A DNA stretch of 64,000 nt, from NCBI GenBank assembly GCA_018066245.1, contig JAGHRT010000033.1:60630-124629 (forward strand). The letters are read 5' to 3'. This document shows positions 31,801-39,476 of this stretch, piece by piece (the stretch's first letter is position 1; every line of letters starts with the position of its first letter). Below the pieces are notes generated by a model. That model did no database searches, was not told the origin of the DNA, and saw only the letters and a program-made list of their open reading frames with translations. Source of the stretch: Candidatus Equimonas faecalis (GTDB taxonomy: Bacteria; Bacteroidota; Bacteroidia; Bacteroidales; Bacteroidaceae). A program made the position numbers and the translations under genes.

Positions 31801-34061
31801 TGCCTGCGCTCCGATCCGACGCTGAAGGGCGCGTAGCCCTCCGCTTCACGTTGCCCGAGAGCCTGACGACGTGGCACTTCACCGCCCTTGCGCACGATGC
31901 CGCGCTGAACTACGGTTTCCTGCGCGATACAATCGTGGCCCGCAAGCAACTGATGGCGGAAATCAGCGCCCCGCGCTTCCTGCGCCACGGCGACCGGACG
32001 GAAATTCCCGTAACGCTCACCAACCTCACCCCTGCGGCGCAGGCCTGCCGCCTCGCCTTCAGCATCGGCGACAGCACCGCCACGCACACCCTGGCCCTGG
32101 CTCCGAACGAACGCCGCACCCTCACGTTCCCCTACACCGTAGAGGCGGAGGCCGGCGGCTGGGCCACGCTCCGCGTAAGGCTGGCCTCCGATGAATTTGC
32201 CGACGGCGAGGAACGCCTGGTGCCCCTCCTGTCGAACCTTGTGGAGCTGACGCGCAGCGTGCCCTACTCCCTCGTGAAACCGGGCCGCCGCACGCTGGAC
32301 CTCACGCCCCTCTGGCAGGAACTCCCCTATGCCCGCCGAGCCACGTTCACCACGGAGCAGACGGCCAACCCCGCCTGGTATGTGGCCGAAGCCCTGACTC
32401 CGATGCTCCAGGCCCGAGCCGAGAGCGCGTCAAGCTGGGCCGAAAGGCTCTACGCCCTGAAGACGGCACAGTACGTCAGGACTTATCTGCCTGATTTTAA
32501 GGATACGGACAACTACCCTAAGGAGAGTGAAAACTGTCGGCGGGATAGTGCGAACTGTCGGCGGACTACGGAAAACTGTCGGCGGACTACGGAAAACTGT
32601 CGGCGGACTAATTTTGAGGCTCCCGCCGAGGGTGCCGATTCCGGCTCCGACAGTCCCTTCGACCGCAACGCCGACCTCCGCCAGACCCTGCTGGAGGAAA
32701 CGCCCTGGCTCCTTCGAGCCTACTCCGAGGCGGAGCGGCGGAACCGCATGGCCGAGTTGCTGGACCCCACCGCCCTGAGCGTGTATGCCACTTGGGCGAC
32801 CGACGAACTCACCCGCCTGCAAACCGGCACGGGTGCATGGAGCTGGTACAAGGGAATGGAGGACAGCCCGTGGATAACCCTTGAGGTGTGTACGCTACTC
32901 GCCCGCCTGCAAGTGCTCACGGGGAAGGACAACCGCCTGGCCGCCCTGCTCGACAAGGCACTCCCCTACCTGAAAGGCGTGGTCCACCGCGACGTGCAGG
33001 AAATGAAGCGCGAGGAAAAACGCCACGGCGTGAAGTACGGCCTGTCCGACCGCCACTGCCGCTTCCTCTACCTCTGCGCACTCCTCTCCCAGCCCAAGAA
33101 TGCCGACATGGCCTACCTGCTCGAAAAACTCCAGAAGGCCAACCACGAACTCAGCATGTACGGCAAAGCCGGGGCGGCGGTCATACTCGCGGCCTACGGC
33201 CAGGAGAAACGAGCCAACCTCCTGTTGCGCAGCCTCCTGGAGCACACCGTCGTGTCGGAGGAGATGGGCCGCTCATTCGACACCGACCGAGCCCTGTCCG
33301 GCTGGTACGCCTACAAAATCCCCACCCAGACGTTCGCCGTGGAGGCCCTGCAACGCCTCAAGCCAGAGGAGGAGCGCGAAGCCCTGCAGCAGATGCGCCT
33401 CTGGCTCCTCCAGAGCAAACGCACCCAGCAATGGATGAGCAGCGAGGCTACGGCAGATGCCATCTACGCCGTGATGACCGACACCCCGGGCGGCCTGCGT
33501 CCCACCGAGGCAGGGGCAGGCTACACGCGCCACACCGAGACCGACGCCGCCCGTATGGGACAGCCGTCGCTCACGGTGGAGAACACGGACGGCGGCCTGC
33601 TCTGGGGCGCCGCCTACGTGCAGTACTTGCTGCCCGCCGACAAGGCCGTGGCCACGCAAAGCGGCCTGACGCTGACGCGCCGGCTGGAGGTGGAGCGTCC
33701 CGAAGGCTGGGTGGAGACCGACGGCCTGAGAGTGGGCGACCGCATACGGCTGAGCTACACGCTCCGTGCCGAGCGCGACATGGACTTCGTGAGCGTGCGG
33801 GCGCAGCGGGCAGCCTGTATGGAGCCTCGGCGGCCCCTGTCGGGCTACGACTGGCTGACGCGGGCCTACCGAGCCGTGCGCGACCAGCGCTCCGACTTCA
33901 GCTTTGAGCATCTTGCCAAGGGCACGCACACGTTCACCGAGGAGATGACGCTCCAGCGGGCTGGCCGCTTCTCGCTGGGCGTGGCGAGTGCCGAGTGCGT
34001 GTATGCGCCGGAATATCGGGCTTCCACTGCCAACCAGACCATAGAGGTGCTGCCGCAATAG
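28893..34061 (+). CDS. alpha-2-macroglobulin family protein with repeat insertions
   Basis: The 1722-residue secreted protein starts at the ATG at 28893; the track start is TTG. After a signal peptide (YCVLLLACLLSLLSGGLAAA) comes a helical region, MG domains (TDRNIYRPGQQVQVAV, EEYKRPTF), the bait-like and central A2M region (ALRSDAEGRVALRFTLPESLTTWHFTALAHD) and an alpha-toroid region. No thioester CxEQ is seen; the matching place reads TTEQTANPAWYVAEAL. Three segments are encoded by repeat arrays: about residues 45-72 (SADYEKLSADYGSGSADYD), 666-695 (PKESENKSADSFSYSADSS) and 1209-1242 (four NCRRxxx heptads). Family members trap or restrain proteases in the envelope. Confidence 0.88.
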   Translation: MNKPANPYCVLLLACLLSLLSGGLAAASEVPVCKASAAPLPSARSYPIGAFSLSADYEKLSADYGSGSADYDIRWQRVEKALADDLPATALKELTAIRQRAAREGDMPQLCRALFQSLHCSVEISPDSLQPSLDAIRQALDAEQRPVQRAVYQHVLGLCQNDTALLRASFADLPLLAEARAADYLPLIETGADSRWLYADDLLSLFLSDVAAPSYAAVIREAQSLYARQGRTAASLLLAERLNLPDSTLYPLWRNAVDADASLRRVSPIMNYLAGVEQATLSIDCLTAGLLRPGQKATFVAHARNLRQATFTFAGQTHTLRFADTPAWQTRTDTLTLTAPKAGSYEACLAAAGLSDTENVQISSVKPLFFGLPDGRCRLAIVDAATGRMLPQPSLVRKARKSKATVTFKPEADGFIYLSRADFNPSGQTCDFYPRAGSDTYHPALASWNFSAGYYNEGRPISETLAHIATDRNIYRPGQQVQVAVMAYRRADDDYRAAAGQRLVLRLVDSNRRDVASDTLTTDTLGTAAATFALPSVCLPGSFCICAEGDEGIGARQYIRVEEYKRPTFLLKTDGFIGTFSLGDTVVVRGRAVTYSGVPLADTPVTTDQGDTLTTDADGRFAFPVEVKRQKAMPWFWGRQSLTLKAVAANGETAEATVHWSIRTDPKESENKSADSFSYSADSSHKSADRKTLPYWEKISCSADGSEAVVSIGSCHRPVWAFLDVVSGSRVIEQRIVEFTDSFRHTLRYRPEWGDGAVLHLAFVKEGELHEARAEVVRPRPDKRLLLRWETFRSDLQPGAREEWMLSVRHPDGSPAQALVTARLYDAALDAFTSNDWGFSLDFRRNLPSAYWHTSSWDFPSQYLSAKLPAYKPLSLTRWRSGLFAYVGADLFSPRRLYANRRLKGAADLEEAALAGGPLTKAMATAPTAMANGAMAAKDEAADIESQRAESADETVGSVRENFDETAFFMPALRSDAEGRVALRFTLPESLTTWHFTALAHDAALNYGFLRDTIVARKQLMAEISAPRFLRHGDRTEIPVTLTNLTPAAQACRLAFSIGDSTATHTLALAPNERRTLTFPYTVEAEAGGWATLRVRLASDEFADGEERLVPLLSNLVELTRSVPYSLVKPGRRTLDLTPLWQELPYARRATFTTEQTANPAWYVAEALTPMLQARAESASSWAERLYALKTAQYVRTYLPDFKDTDNYPKESENCRRDSANCRRTTENCRRTTENCRRTNFEAPAEGADSGSDSPFDRNADLRQTLLEETPWLLRAYSEAERRNRMAELLDPTALSVYATWATDELTRLQTGTGAWSWYKGMEDSPWITLEVCTLLARLQVLTGKDNRLAALLDKALPYLKGVVHRDVQEMKREEKRHGVKYGLSDRHCRFLYLCALLSQPKNADMAYLLEKLQKANHELSMYGKAGAAVILAAYGQEKRANLLLRSLLEHTVVSEEMGRSFDTDRALSGWYAYKIPTQTFAVEALQRLKPEEEREALQQMRLWLLQSKRTQQWMSSEATADAIYAVMTDTPGGLRPTEAGAGYTRHTETDAARMGQPSLTVENTDGGLLWGAAYVQYLLPADKAVATQSGLTLTRRLEVERPEGWVETDGLRVGDRIRLSYTLRAERDMDFVSVRAQRAACMEPRRPLSGYDWLTRAYRAVRDQRSDFSFEHLAKGTHTFTEEMTLQRAGRFSLGVASAECVYAPEYRASTANQTIEVLPQ
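29025..29108. repeat. coding repeat array, reverse orientation (LSADYEK frame)
   Basis: Within the alpha-2-macroglobulin gene a TATA-type core (CCTATAGGAG) is followed by three 21-bp units with core CGGCGGACTAC. They are read as SADYEKL, SADYGSG and SADYD. The core is the reverse complement of TCCGCC, in a frame different from the array at 32516. Confidence 0.85.
30888..30978. repeat. coding repeat array, forward orientation (SADSSHK frame)
   Basis: The entry sequence CCTAAGGAGAGTGAAAAC leads into three 21-bp units TCCGCCGACAG/ATAG, read as SADSFSY, SADSSHK and SADRKTL. It interrupts the central region of the alpha-2-macroglobulin without breaking the frame. Confidence 0.9.
32516..32616. repeat. 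coding repeat array, reverse orientation (NCRRTTE frame)
   Basis: The entry sequence CCTAAGGAGAGTGAAAAC is followed by four 21-bp units AACTGTCGGCGGACTACGGA, read as NCRRDSA, NCRRTTE, NCRRTTE and NCRRTNF. The units are the reverse complement of those at 30888. Four cysteines are thereby added to a secreted protein. Confidence 0.9.
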
Positions 34062-34080
34062 GCGGTTTGACGGCCACGGA

Positions 34081-34112
34081 TTTGGCGATGTGAGAAAATT
34101 TCCGTACCTTTG
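34081..34112 (+). promoter_or_regulatory. promoter of the shortened alpha-2-macroglobulin-like gene
   Basis: TTTG (34081-34084) and TACCTTTG (34105-34112) are exactly 20 bp apart. The ATG at 34127 follows 14 bp after the -7 box. Confidence 0.8.
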
Positions 34113-34126
34113 CACGTCCTAACGTA

Positions 34127-35413
34127 ATGAAAGAGACTGTGAAGGTACGGCTATTTTTGGCTCTCCTTATGACCGCGAGCGTGCTGACGGCGGCGGCCGA
34201 CGAGTATGGGAGCCTCTGGAAAAAAGCGGGTAAAGCCCAGCGCGACCGCGACACCGAGCGTGCGTGCGAGTATATAGATAAGGTGTTCGACCTCGCCTTG
34301 AAGACCGACAACCCCATAGAACTGACACGAGCCCTCTACGCCTACGACGCACTGGGCGCACGGCTGGGCGCCGTCCACGCCGACGCAGCCGCCGACCGCG
34401 TATGGGAGGCGCGTCTGGCCGAGAGGAATCCGGTGCAGCACGTCCTCTACACGCACATGCTGGGGCGGCTCACGGAAAACGACGACCTGCTGAGGCTCTC
34501 CGTGGCCGACACCGCTTTTCTCAAGGCGCAGAATGCGCGGCACTTGCTCCCCCTGACGAAAGGCTTCAACCTGTTTGAGGTGTTCGACGCCTACCTTAGC
34601 GAAAACCGCCCGCAGCGCCCCTCCGACGCCCCGTTAAGAGGAGAAGGCACAGCTCCTAAGGAGAGCGAAAACAAGTCCGCCGACAGTTCGCACAAGTCCG
34701 CCGATAGGAAAAACTATCCTATAGGAGAGGAAAAACCACCCTATACGACAGGACAGACCCTCCCCAAGGAGGCTTCCGCCGAACCCGTAGTGCCGCCCAC
34801 GCTCAAGCAGGACTGGGAAGCCGCAGCCCTCTCCGGAAACTACACGGCCTGCGTGTTCTCCGTGCCGGGCGGCGTGTCGCGCATCTCACTCTTTGAGAGC
34901 GAGACAGGCAACCCCGTCAAGCAATGGCGGCTCCACCGCAGCGACGGACGCGGCCAGGAACAAGACTTCACTGCCGATGGCAACGGCAACGTCTGGCAGC
35001 GGCCCCAGCAAATCCACGACTACGACGGCCTGTACGACTGGAGCCTCCAGCCCTGCCTCGCCGCCGAGGGCAAGGCCAACACCCTAAAGGCCATACATTT
35101 CCACCAGGGCAACGGATGGGGAACCGTGGCCACCGCCGACCCGGCCCACCTCCGCGTGGAAGTGCAGCGCCACGACGCGGCACAAGGCTCCTACAGCGTG
35201 CTCGTCCGCGCTCCCCACCGCAACATCACCCTGCTGCGCGACATCACCGCAGGCGGCCTGCTGGTGGAGCAAAGGCAGTATCAGTTCTCCGACTTTATAC
35301 ACTTCAACCTGCAATGGCGGGACTCCTACGGCGAGGAAGCCCTTGCGACATTCGCCTACGTGCTGAAAGGCAAGCTCTACGTTGCGCAGCTGCGCATCGC
35401 CCGCCCGAAATAA
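34127..35413 (+). CDS. secreted protein related to the N-terminal part of the alpha-2-macroglobulin
   Basis: The 428-residue protein has a signal peptide (LFLALLMTASVLTAAA). Its N-terminal helical region (LTRALYAYDALGARLG...NPVQHVLYTHMLGRLTENDDLLRLS) matches the same region of the neighbour (RPVQRAVYQHVLGLCQNDTALLRAS). Its C-terminal stretch (VEQRQYQFSDFIHFNLQW...FAYVLKGKLYVAQLRIARP) matches the neighbour's IEQRIVEFTDSFRHTLRY...LAFVKEGELHEARAEVVRP. The bait, macroglobulin and toroid parts are missing, so it is a shortened paralogue. A repeat array encodes about residues 176-212 (PKESENKSADSSHKSADRKN). It has its own promoter. Function unknown. Confidence 0.78.
   Translation: MKETVKVRLFLALLMTASVLTAAADEYGSLWKKAGKAQRDRDTERACEYIDKVFDLALKTDNPIELTRALYAYDALGARLGAVHADAAADRVWEARLAERNPVQHVLYTHMLGRLTENDDLLRLSVADTAFLKAQNARHLLPLTKGFNLFEVFDAYLSENRPQRPSDAPLRGEGTAPKESENKSADSSHKSADRKNYPIGEEKPPYTTGQTLPKEASAEPVVPPTLKQDWEAAALSGNYTACVFSVPGGVSRISLFESETGNPVKQWRLHRSDGRGQEQDFTADGNGNVWQRPQQIHDYDGLYDWSLQPCLAAEGKANTLKAIHFHQGNGWGTVATADPAHLRVEVQRHDAAQGSYSVLVRAPHRNITLLRDITAGGLLVEQRQYQFSDFIHFNLQWRDSYGEEALATFAYVLKGKLYVAQLRIARPK
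34653..34766. repeat. coding repeat array, GC and TATA cores together
   Basis: CCTAAGGAGAGCGAAAAC leads into two 21-bp GC-core units (SADSSHK, SADRK) and then two 22-bp TATA-type units (CCTATAGGAGAGG, CCTATACGACAGG). It shows the two core types as parts of one element. Confidence 0.88.
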
Positions 35414-35424
35414 CCGACCAGACT

Positions 35425-36174
35425 ATGTTAGAAATCAAAAACCTCCACGCCGCCGTCGAAGGGAAAGCCATCCTGCGCGGCGTAAACCTACGCATCGGCG
35501 ACGGAGAAGTACACGTACTCATGGGACCCAACGGCTCCGGCAAATCAACCCTGAGCCACGTGCTCGTGGGCAACCCCCGCTACGAAGTAACCGAGGGCAG
35601 CATCACCTTCAACGGCAAGGACCTGCTCGCCCTCCCGCCCGAAGACCGAGCCCACGAAGGACTGTTCATGTCGTTCCAGACACCCGTGGAGATTCCCGGC
35701 GTGAGCATGACCAACTTCCTACGCGCCGCGCTCAACGCCAAGCGCAAGTACCAGGGCCTGGAGCCCCTCCCCGCACAAGAGTTCCTCCGCCTGCTGCGCG
35801 AGAAGCGCCAGCTCGTGGGCCTCGACGCCCGATTCATGAACCGAGGGGTGAACGAAGGCTTCTCGGGCGGCGAGAAGAAACGCGGGGAAATCTTCCAGAT
35901 GGCCGTACTGGAGCCCACGTTCAGCATACTCGACGAGACCGACAGCGGACTCGACGTGGACGCGCTCCGCACGGTGGCCGAGGGCTTCCAGTCCCTCCGC
36001 ACGGCGAAAACCTCGGCACTCGTCATCACACACTACCAGCGTATGCTCGACTACATGCGCCCCGACTTCGTACACGTCCTCTCGGAGGGCCGCATCGTCC
36101 GCTCCGGCGACTTGCAGCTGGGCTACGACATCGAAGAGAAGGGCTTTGAGTGGATTGTAGGACAAAGCGAATAG
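35425..36174 (+). CDS. sufC: Fe-S cluster assembly ATPase SufC
   Basis: The 249-residue ABC-type ATPase of the SUF system starts at the ATG at 35425 (MLEIKNLHAAVEGKAILRGV); the track ORF is a long upstream extension through the previous gene. The Walker A GPNGSGKST, Q-loop region MSFQTPVEIPG, signature SGGEKKR and Walker B SILDETDSGLD are intact. It drives Fe-S cluster assembly together with SufB and SufD. The gene is 11 bp after the preceding stop. SufB, which usually precedes sufC, is not in this window. Confidence 0.96.
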   Translation: MLEIKNLHAAVEGKAILRGVNLRIGDGEVHVLMGPNGSGKSTLSHVLVGNPRYEVTEGSITFNGKDLLALPPEDRAHEGLFMSFQTPVEIPGVSMTNFLRAALNAKRKYQGLEPLPAQEFLRLLREKRQLVGLDARFMNRGVNEGFSGGEKKRGEIFQMAVLEPTFSILDETDSGLDVDALRTVAEGFQSLRTAKTSALVITHYQRMLDYMRPDFVHVLSEGRIVRSGDLQLGYDIEEKGFEWIVGQSE

Positions 36175-36180
36175 ACAGCC

Positions 36181-36939
36181 GTGGACAGATACGAAATACC
36201 CTCGCACGGACAGCTCACACGCTTCGTGCAGTTGCAGGGCGGATCCGACGACATCGCGCTCTCGCTCCAGCCCTACAGCCAGCTGAACCTCTACTGCGTG
36301 GAAGCCGAAGCGGGCCAGCGCCAGGTGCAGGTGGACCTCGCCGAAGGCAGCCGCCTCTGCCTCGTGCTGCTCACCCTCCACGAAGGCCGGAGCCGCCTCC
36401 GGATGCACGTCAGCCTGAGGGGCTGCGGCGCGGAGGTGAGCCTGGGCGGAGCCGTGGTGGGCTGCGGCGAAATGGTGGCGGAGCAGGACCTCACCGTGGA
36501 ACACTGCGCCGAAGGGTGCCGCTCCGAGATGCTCTTCAAGCAGGTGCTGGGCGACCGCAGCCGCGGCTACCTGAGCGGGCGCGTACTGGTGGACGAAGGG
36601 GCTCAGCAGAGCGAGTCGGAGCAGACCTTCGCCTCGCTCCTCACCTCCGGCGAAGCTCGGGCACAGGCCCTGCCGCAGCTTGAAATATACGCCGACGACG
36701 TGAAGTGCAACCACGGAGCCACCGTAGGCAAACTGGACGACGATGCCCTCTTCTATATGAGGCAGCGCGGCATCCCCGAACCCGAAGCCTGCCTCCTGCT
36801 GCAACACGCCTTTGTGGAGGACGTGCTGCTGCGCATTCAGGACGAGGGTCATCGCGCCCACTTCGCCGCGCTTGTGGAGCAACGCTTCCGTGGCCAGCAG
36901 AGCAGGTGCAGCGTGTGCCAGCACAGCTGTAAGGCGTAG
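36181..36939 (+). CDS. sufD: shortened SufD-like Fe-S assembly protein
   Basis: The 252-residue protein begins at a GTG 6 bp after the sufC stop. Its C-terminal half is clear SufB/SufD core sequence (ALPQLEIYADDVKCNHGATVGKLDDDALFYMRQRGI) and the tail ends in a cysteine cluster (RCSVCQHSCKA) as in other Bacteroidetes SufD. Full SufD is usually about 440 residues, so the N-terminal helical domain, roughly 190 residues, is absent, and the close fit to sufC leaves no room for it. It could be a reduced scaffold or have lost part of its function. Confidence 0.85.
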   Translation: MDRYEIPSHGQLTRFVQLQGGSDDIALSLQPYSQLNLYCVEAEAGQRQVQVDLAEGSRLCLVLLTLHEGRSRLRMHVSLRGCGAEVSLGGAVVGCGEMVAEQDLTVEHCAEGCRSEMLFKQVLGDRSRGYLSGRVLVDEGAQQSESEQTFASLLTSGEARAQALPQLEIYADDVKCNHGATVGKLDDDALFYMRQRGIPEPEACLLLQHAFVEDVLLRIQDEGHRAHFAALVEQRFRGQQSRCSVCQHSCKA

Positions 36940-36997
36940 AAACTCAGGGCACGTGCCCCTCAGCAGGCCGGGCCGCAAGCTCGGCAGGCCAGTTCTC

Positions 36998-37085
36998 TTT
37001 CCTAGTCTATACACTGGTTTTCTCTAGTCTATACTCTAGTTTTTCCTAGTCTATACTCTAGAAAAAACGACTCTATAGGACAGTA
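36998..37085. repeat. intergenic 22-bp TATA-core array (4 units)
   Basis: Cores CTATACACTGG, CTATACTCTAG, CTATACTCTAG and CTATAGGACAG are joined by TTTTTCCTAGT linkers. It lies within the suf group, between sufD and sufS, ending 15 bp before the sufS ATG. Confidence 0.88.
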
Positions 37086-37100
37086 ATTCCTTCACCTCCG

Positions 37101-38336
37101 ATGACAACAACCCCTCCCCCGTCAGGCCGGCCTTTCAGCGTGGAAGAAGTGCGCAACGACTTCCCCATTCTCAGCCGCAGCGTCTATGGCAAGCCCCTCA
37201 TATACCTCGACAGCGCCGCCACCACCCAGAAGCCGCGCTGCGTCATAGAGGCCATCAGCCAGGAGTATGAGAACGTGAACGCCAACGTACACCGTGGCGT
37301 ACACTACCTCAGCCAGCAGGCCACCGAACTGCACGAGGCCGCACGCGAGACCGTGCGCCGCTTCATCGGAGCCCGCTCCACCGCCGAAATCATCTTTACG
37401 CGAGGCACCACCGAAAGCCTAAACCTCGTGGCTTTCAGCTACGGCGAGGCATTCCTCCGCGCCGGCGACGAAATCCTCGTGAGCGAGATGGAGCACCACT
37501 CCGACATTGTGCCGTGGCAGCTTATGGCCCAGCGAAAAGGTGTCCGCCTCAAGGTCATCCCCATGCTGGACGACGGCACGCTGGACCTCGAAGCCTACCG
37601 CCGCCTCCTGGGCGAGCGCACACGGCTGGTGTGCTGCTGCCAGGTAAGCAACGTGCTCGGCACCCTGAATCCCGTCAGGGAAATGGCCGCCCTGGCCCAC
37701 GAGGCGGGAGCCCACTTCCTCGTGGACGGAGCCCAAAGCGTGCCCCACCTCGCGGTGGACGTGCAGGCGCTGGGCTGCGACTTCTTCGTGATGAGCGGCC
37801 ACAAAATCTACGGCCCCACCGGCATCGGCGTGCTCTGGGGGCGCGAGGAACTGCTGGAGCGTATGCCCCCCTATCAGGGCGGCGGGGAAATGATAGCCCG
37901 CGTAACGTGGGAGAAAACAACCTTTGAGCGCCTGCCCTTCAAGTTTGAGGCCGGCACGCCCGACTACGTAGGCTCCCACGCCCTGGCCGTGGCCCTCGAC
38001 TACGTGTCCGCCCTCGGCATGACCCAAATCCAGGCCCACGAAGCCGCACTCAGCCGCCGCGCCCGACAGGTCATGCAGGAAATCGACGGCCTCCGCATCT
38101 ACGGCCCCGGCCTCGGCCCGATAAGCTTCAACGTCGGGCGGATACACCCCCTCGACCTTGGGACGCTGCTCGACCGCCTGGGCATAGCCATCCGCACCGG
38201 GCACCACTGTGTGCAGCCCCTTATGGCCCGCTGCGGCGTGGAGGGCATGGCGCGTATCTCCTTCGGCCTCTACAACACGCTGGAGGAGGTGGACGCCTTC
38301 GCCGCCGCCCTCCGGCGCGTCGTGGCCATGTTCTAA
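37101..38336 (+). CDS. sufS: cysteine desulfurase SufS
   Basis: The 411-residue PLP enzyme supplies sulfur for Fe-S clusters by converting cysteine to alanine. It starts at MTTTPPPSGRPFSVEEVRNDFPIL. The PLP lysine lies in MSGHKIYGPTGIGVLWG (about 237) and the active-site cysteine in TGHHCVQPLM (about 369), as in the SufS group. Length fits the family. It follows sufC and sufD after a repeat array. Confidence 0.96.
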   Translation: MTTTPPPSGRPFSVEEVRNDFPILSRSVYGKPLIYLDSAATTQKPRCVIEAISQEYENVNANVHRGVHYLSQQATELHEAARETVRRFIGARSTAEIIFTRGTTESLNLVAFSYGEAFLRAGDEILVSEMEHHSDIVPWQLMAQRKGVRLKVIPMLDDGTLDLEAYRRLLGERTRLVCCCQVSNVLGTLNPVREMAALAHEAGAHFLVDGAQSVPHLAVDVQALGCDFFVMSGHKIYGPTGIGVLWGREELLERMPPYQGGGEMIARVTWEKTTFERLPFKFEAGTPDYVGSHALAVALDYVSALGMTQIQAHEAALSRRARQVMQEIDGLRIYGPGLGPISFNVGRIHPLDLGTLLDRLGIAIRTGHHCVQPLMARCGVEGMARISFGLYNTLEEVDAFAAALRRVVAMF

Positions 38337-38400
38337 GCAGGGCCGTCCAAGCCCCCGCACCTGCCCGCCCTGCGCGGGCCACAACCCTCGGAGCCTCCGC

Positions 38401-39288
38401 ATGAACTACACCATAGTCATCCCCTACCGCAACCGCGCCGCGTTTCTCCCCTCCACGCTGGCCTCGCTGCCCATCGGCGTGCCCCTCGTGCTTGTCGATA
38501 ACGGCAGCACGGACCAGAGCGCCGACATCTGCCGCGAGTTCGCCGCCACGCGTCCCCACGTGCGGTGCATCAGCCACGAGGGAGGCGGGGCTTCCGCCGC
38601 CCGCAACGCCGGACTGGCCGAGGTCAGGACCGAGTGGGTCTATTTCTTCGATTCCGACGACCGCTTCTGCGCTCCCACGCCCTTTTTCCAATGGGACGGC
38701 GTGCCCCCGTGCGACAATCTGGACGTGGTGTGCCTGCGCACGACGATGGAGCGCAGCGACGAAAGCGGCACCCGCCTGAAGGCTCGTGCCTACCGCCCCA
38801 CGGCCTCGCCCCTCCACCAGATACTCGTCACGATGCTGGCCACGCAGAGCATGATACTGCGCACCGCGTGGCTCAGGAGCATAGGCGGGTGGGACGAGAG
38901 CCTGCCCGTGTGGGAAGACTGGGAGCTGGGCCTGCGCGTCCTGCTCCGCAAGCCGCGCCTCTTCTGGGCCGACACCGCCCATGCCTACCACCGCATACGC
39001 CTGCACGGCGACAGCCTCACCGGGTCCAACTTCTCCGACCGCGCACCGGCGCGTTTCGCCGCCCTGAAAGTGGCGGATCAGCTGGTATCCACCCTTGCCG
39101 GGCCCGTCGAGCAGCCCCGCCTGCACCGAGCCCTCGACCTGCGCCGGGGCATCCTCTGCGGCCTGCTCCTCAGGGAGGGCTATCCCCTCGGGGCGGAGCG
39201 CCCGCACACCTTCCCCGCCCGCTGCCTGATGCATCTGGTGAAGTGGGGCCTGCGCGGGGCTTGGCGCATAGCCCTCCTGCTGGCTTAG
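38401..39288 (+). CDS. family 2 glycosyltransferase
   Basis: The 295-residue GT-A enzyme starts at the ATG at 38401 (MNYTIVIPYRNRAAFLPSTL). It has the nucleotide-binding VLVDNGSTDQSADIC, GGGASAARNAGL and the metal-binding DSDD (YFFDSDDRF). There are no membrane segments, apart from a hydrophobic C-terminus (WGLRGAWRIALLLA). The donor and acceptor cannot be told. It lies 64 bp after sufS; the nearest sugar genes are the dTDP-rhamnose genes beyond the islet. Confidence 0.85.
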   Translation: MNYTIVIPYRNRAAFLPSTLASLPIGVPLVLVDNGSTDQSADICREFAATRPHVRCISHEGGGASAARNAGLAEVRTEWVYFFDSDDRFCAPTPFFQWDGVPPCDNLDVVCLRTTMERSDESGTRLKARAYRPTASPLHQILVTMLATQSMILRTAWLRSIGGWDESLPVWEDWELGLRVLLRKPRLFWADTAHAYHRIRLHGDSLTGSNFSDRAPARFAALKVADQLVSTLAGPVEQPRLHRALDLRRGILCGLLLREGYPLGAERPHTFPARCLMHLVKWGLRGAWRIALLLA

Positions 39289-39330
39289 TGGCCATCAACG
39301 TACAGGCACGGCGCAAGCCGCCCGCCGGTC

Positions 39331-39416
39331 GCGAAAACCATCCTATAGGGCAGAGAAAATTAGTCCGCCGATAGAAAAAACTGTCGGCGGACTAATTTTT
39401 CCTATCGGCGGACTTG
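39331..39416. repeat. composite repeat array, left side of the lipoprotein islet
   Basis: A TATA-type core (CCTATAGGGCAG) is followed by TTAGTCCGCCGATAG, AAAAAA and CTGTCGGCGGACTAA, a 15-bp inverted repeat with one G:T pair, then TTTTT and a further CCTATCGGCGGAC core. The inverted repeat with T-run could terminate both converging genes. It closely matches the array at 41694-41776 in order and orientation. Confidence 0.9.
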
Positions 39417-39476
39417 TAATGACTGTACTCAGAGCTGTGAAGTCTGGCGGTAAGGCAATGCAGCCTGCCGGCAGCA

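Noticed and set aside
30075-32087. 670-codon minus-strand ORF inside the alpha-2-macroglobulin gene
   Set aside because: It is a shadow of a well-supported gene with clear domains, signal peptide and promoter.
39360-39400. Repeat arrays as ordinary rho-independent terminators
   Set aside because: A few arrays do form hairpins with T-runs (39360, 19219), but most TATA-type arrays are direct repeats without a stem, and five arrays lie inside coding sequence, so termination cannot be the general function.
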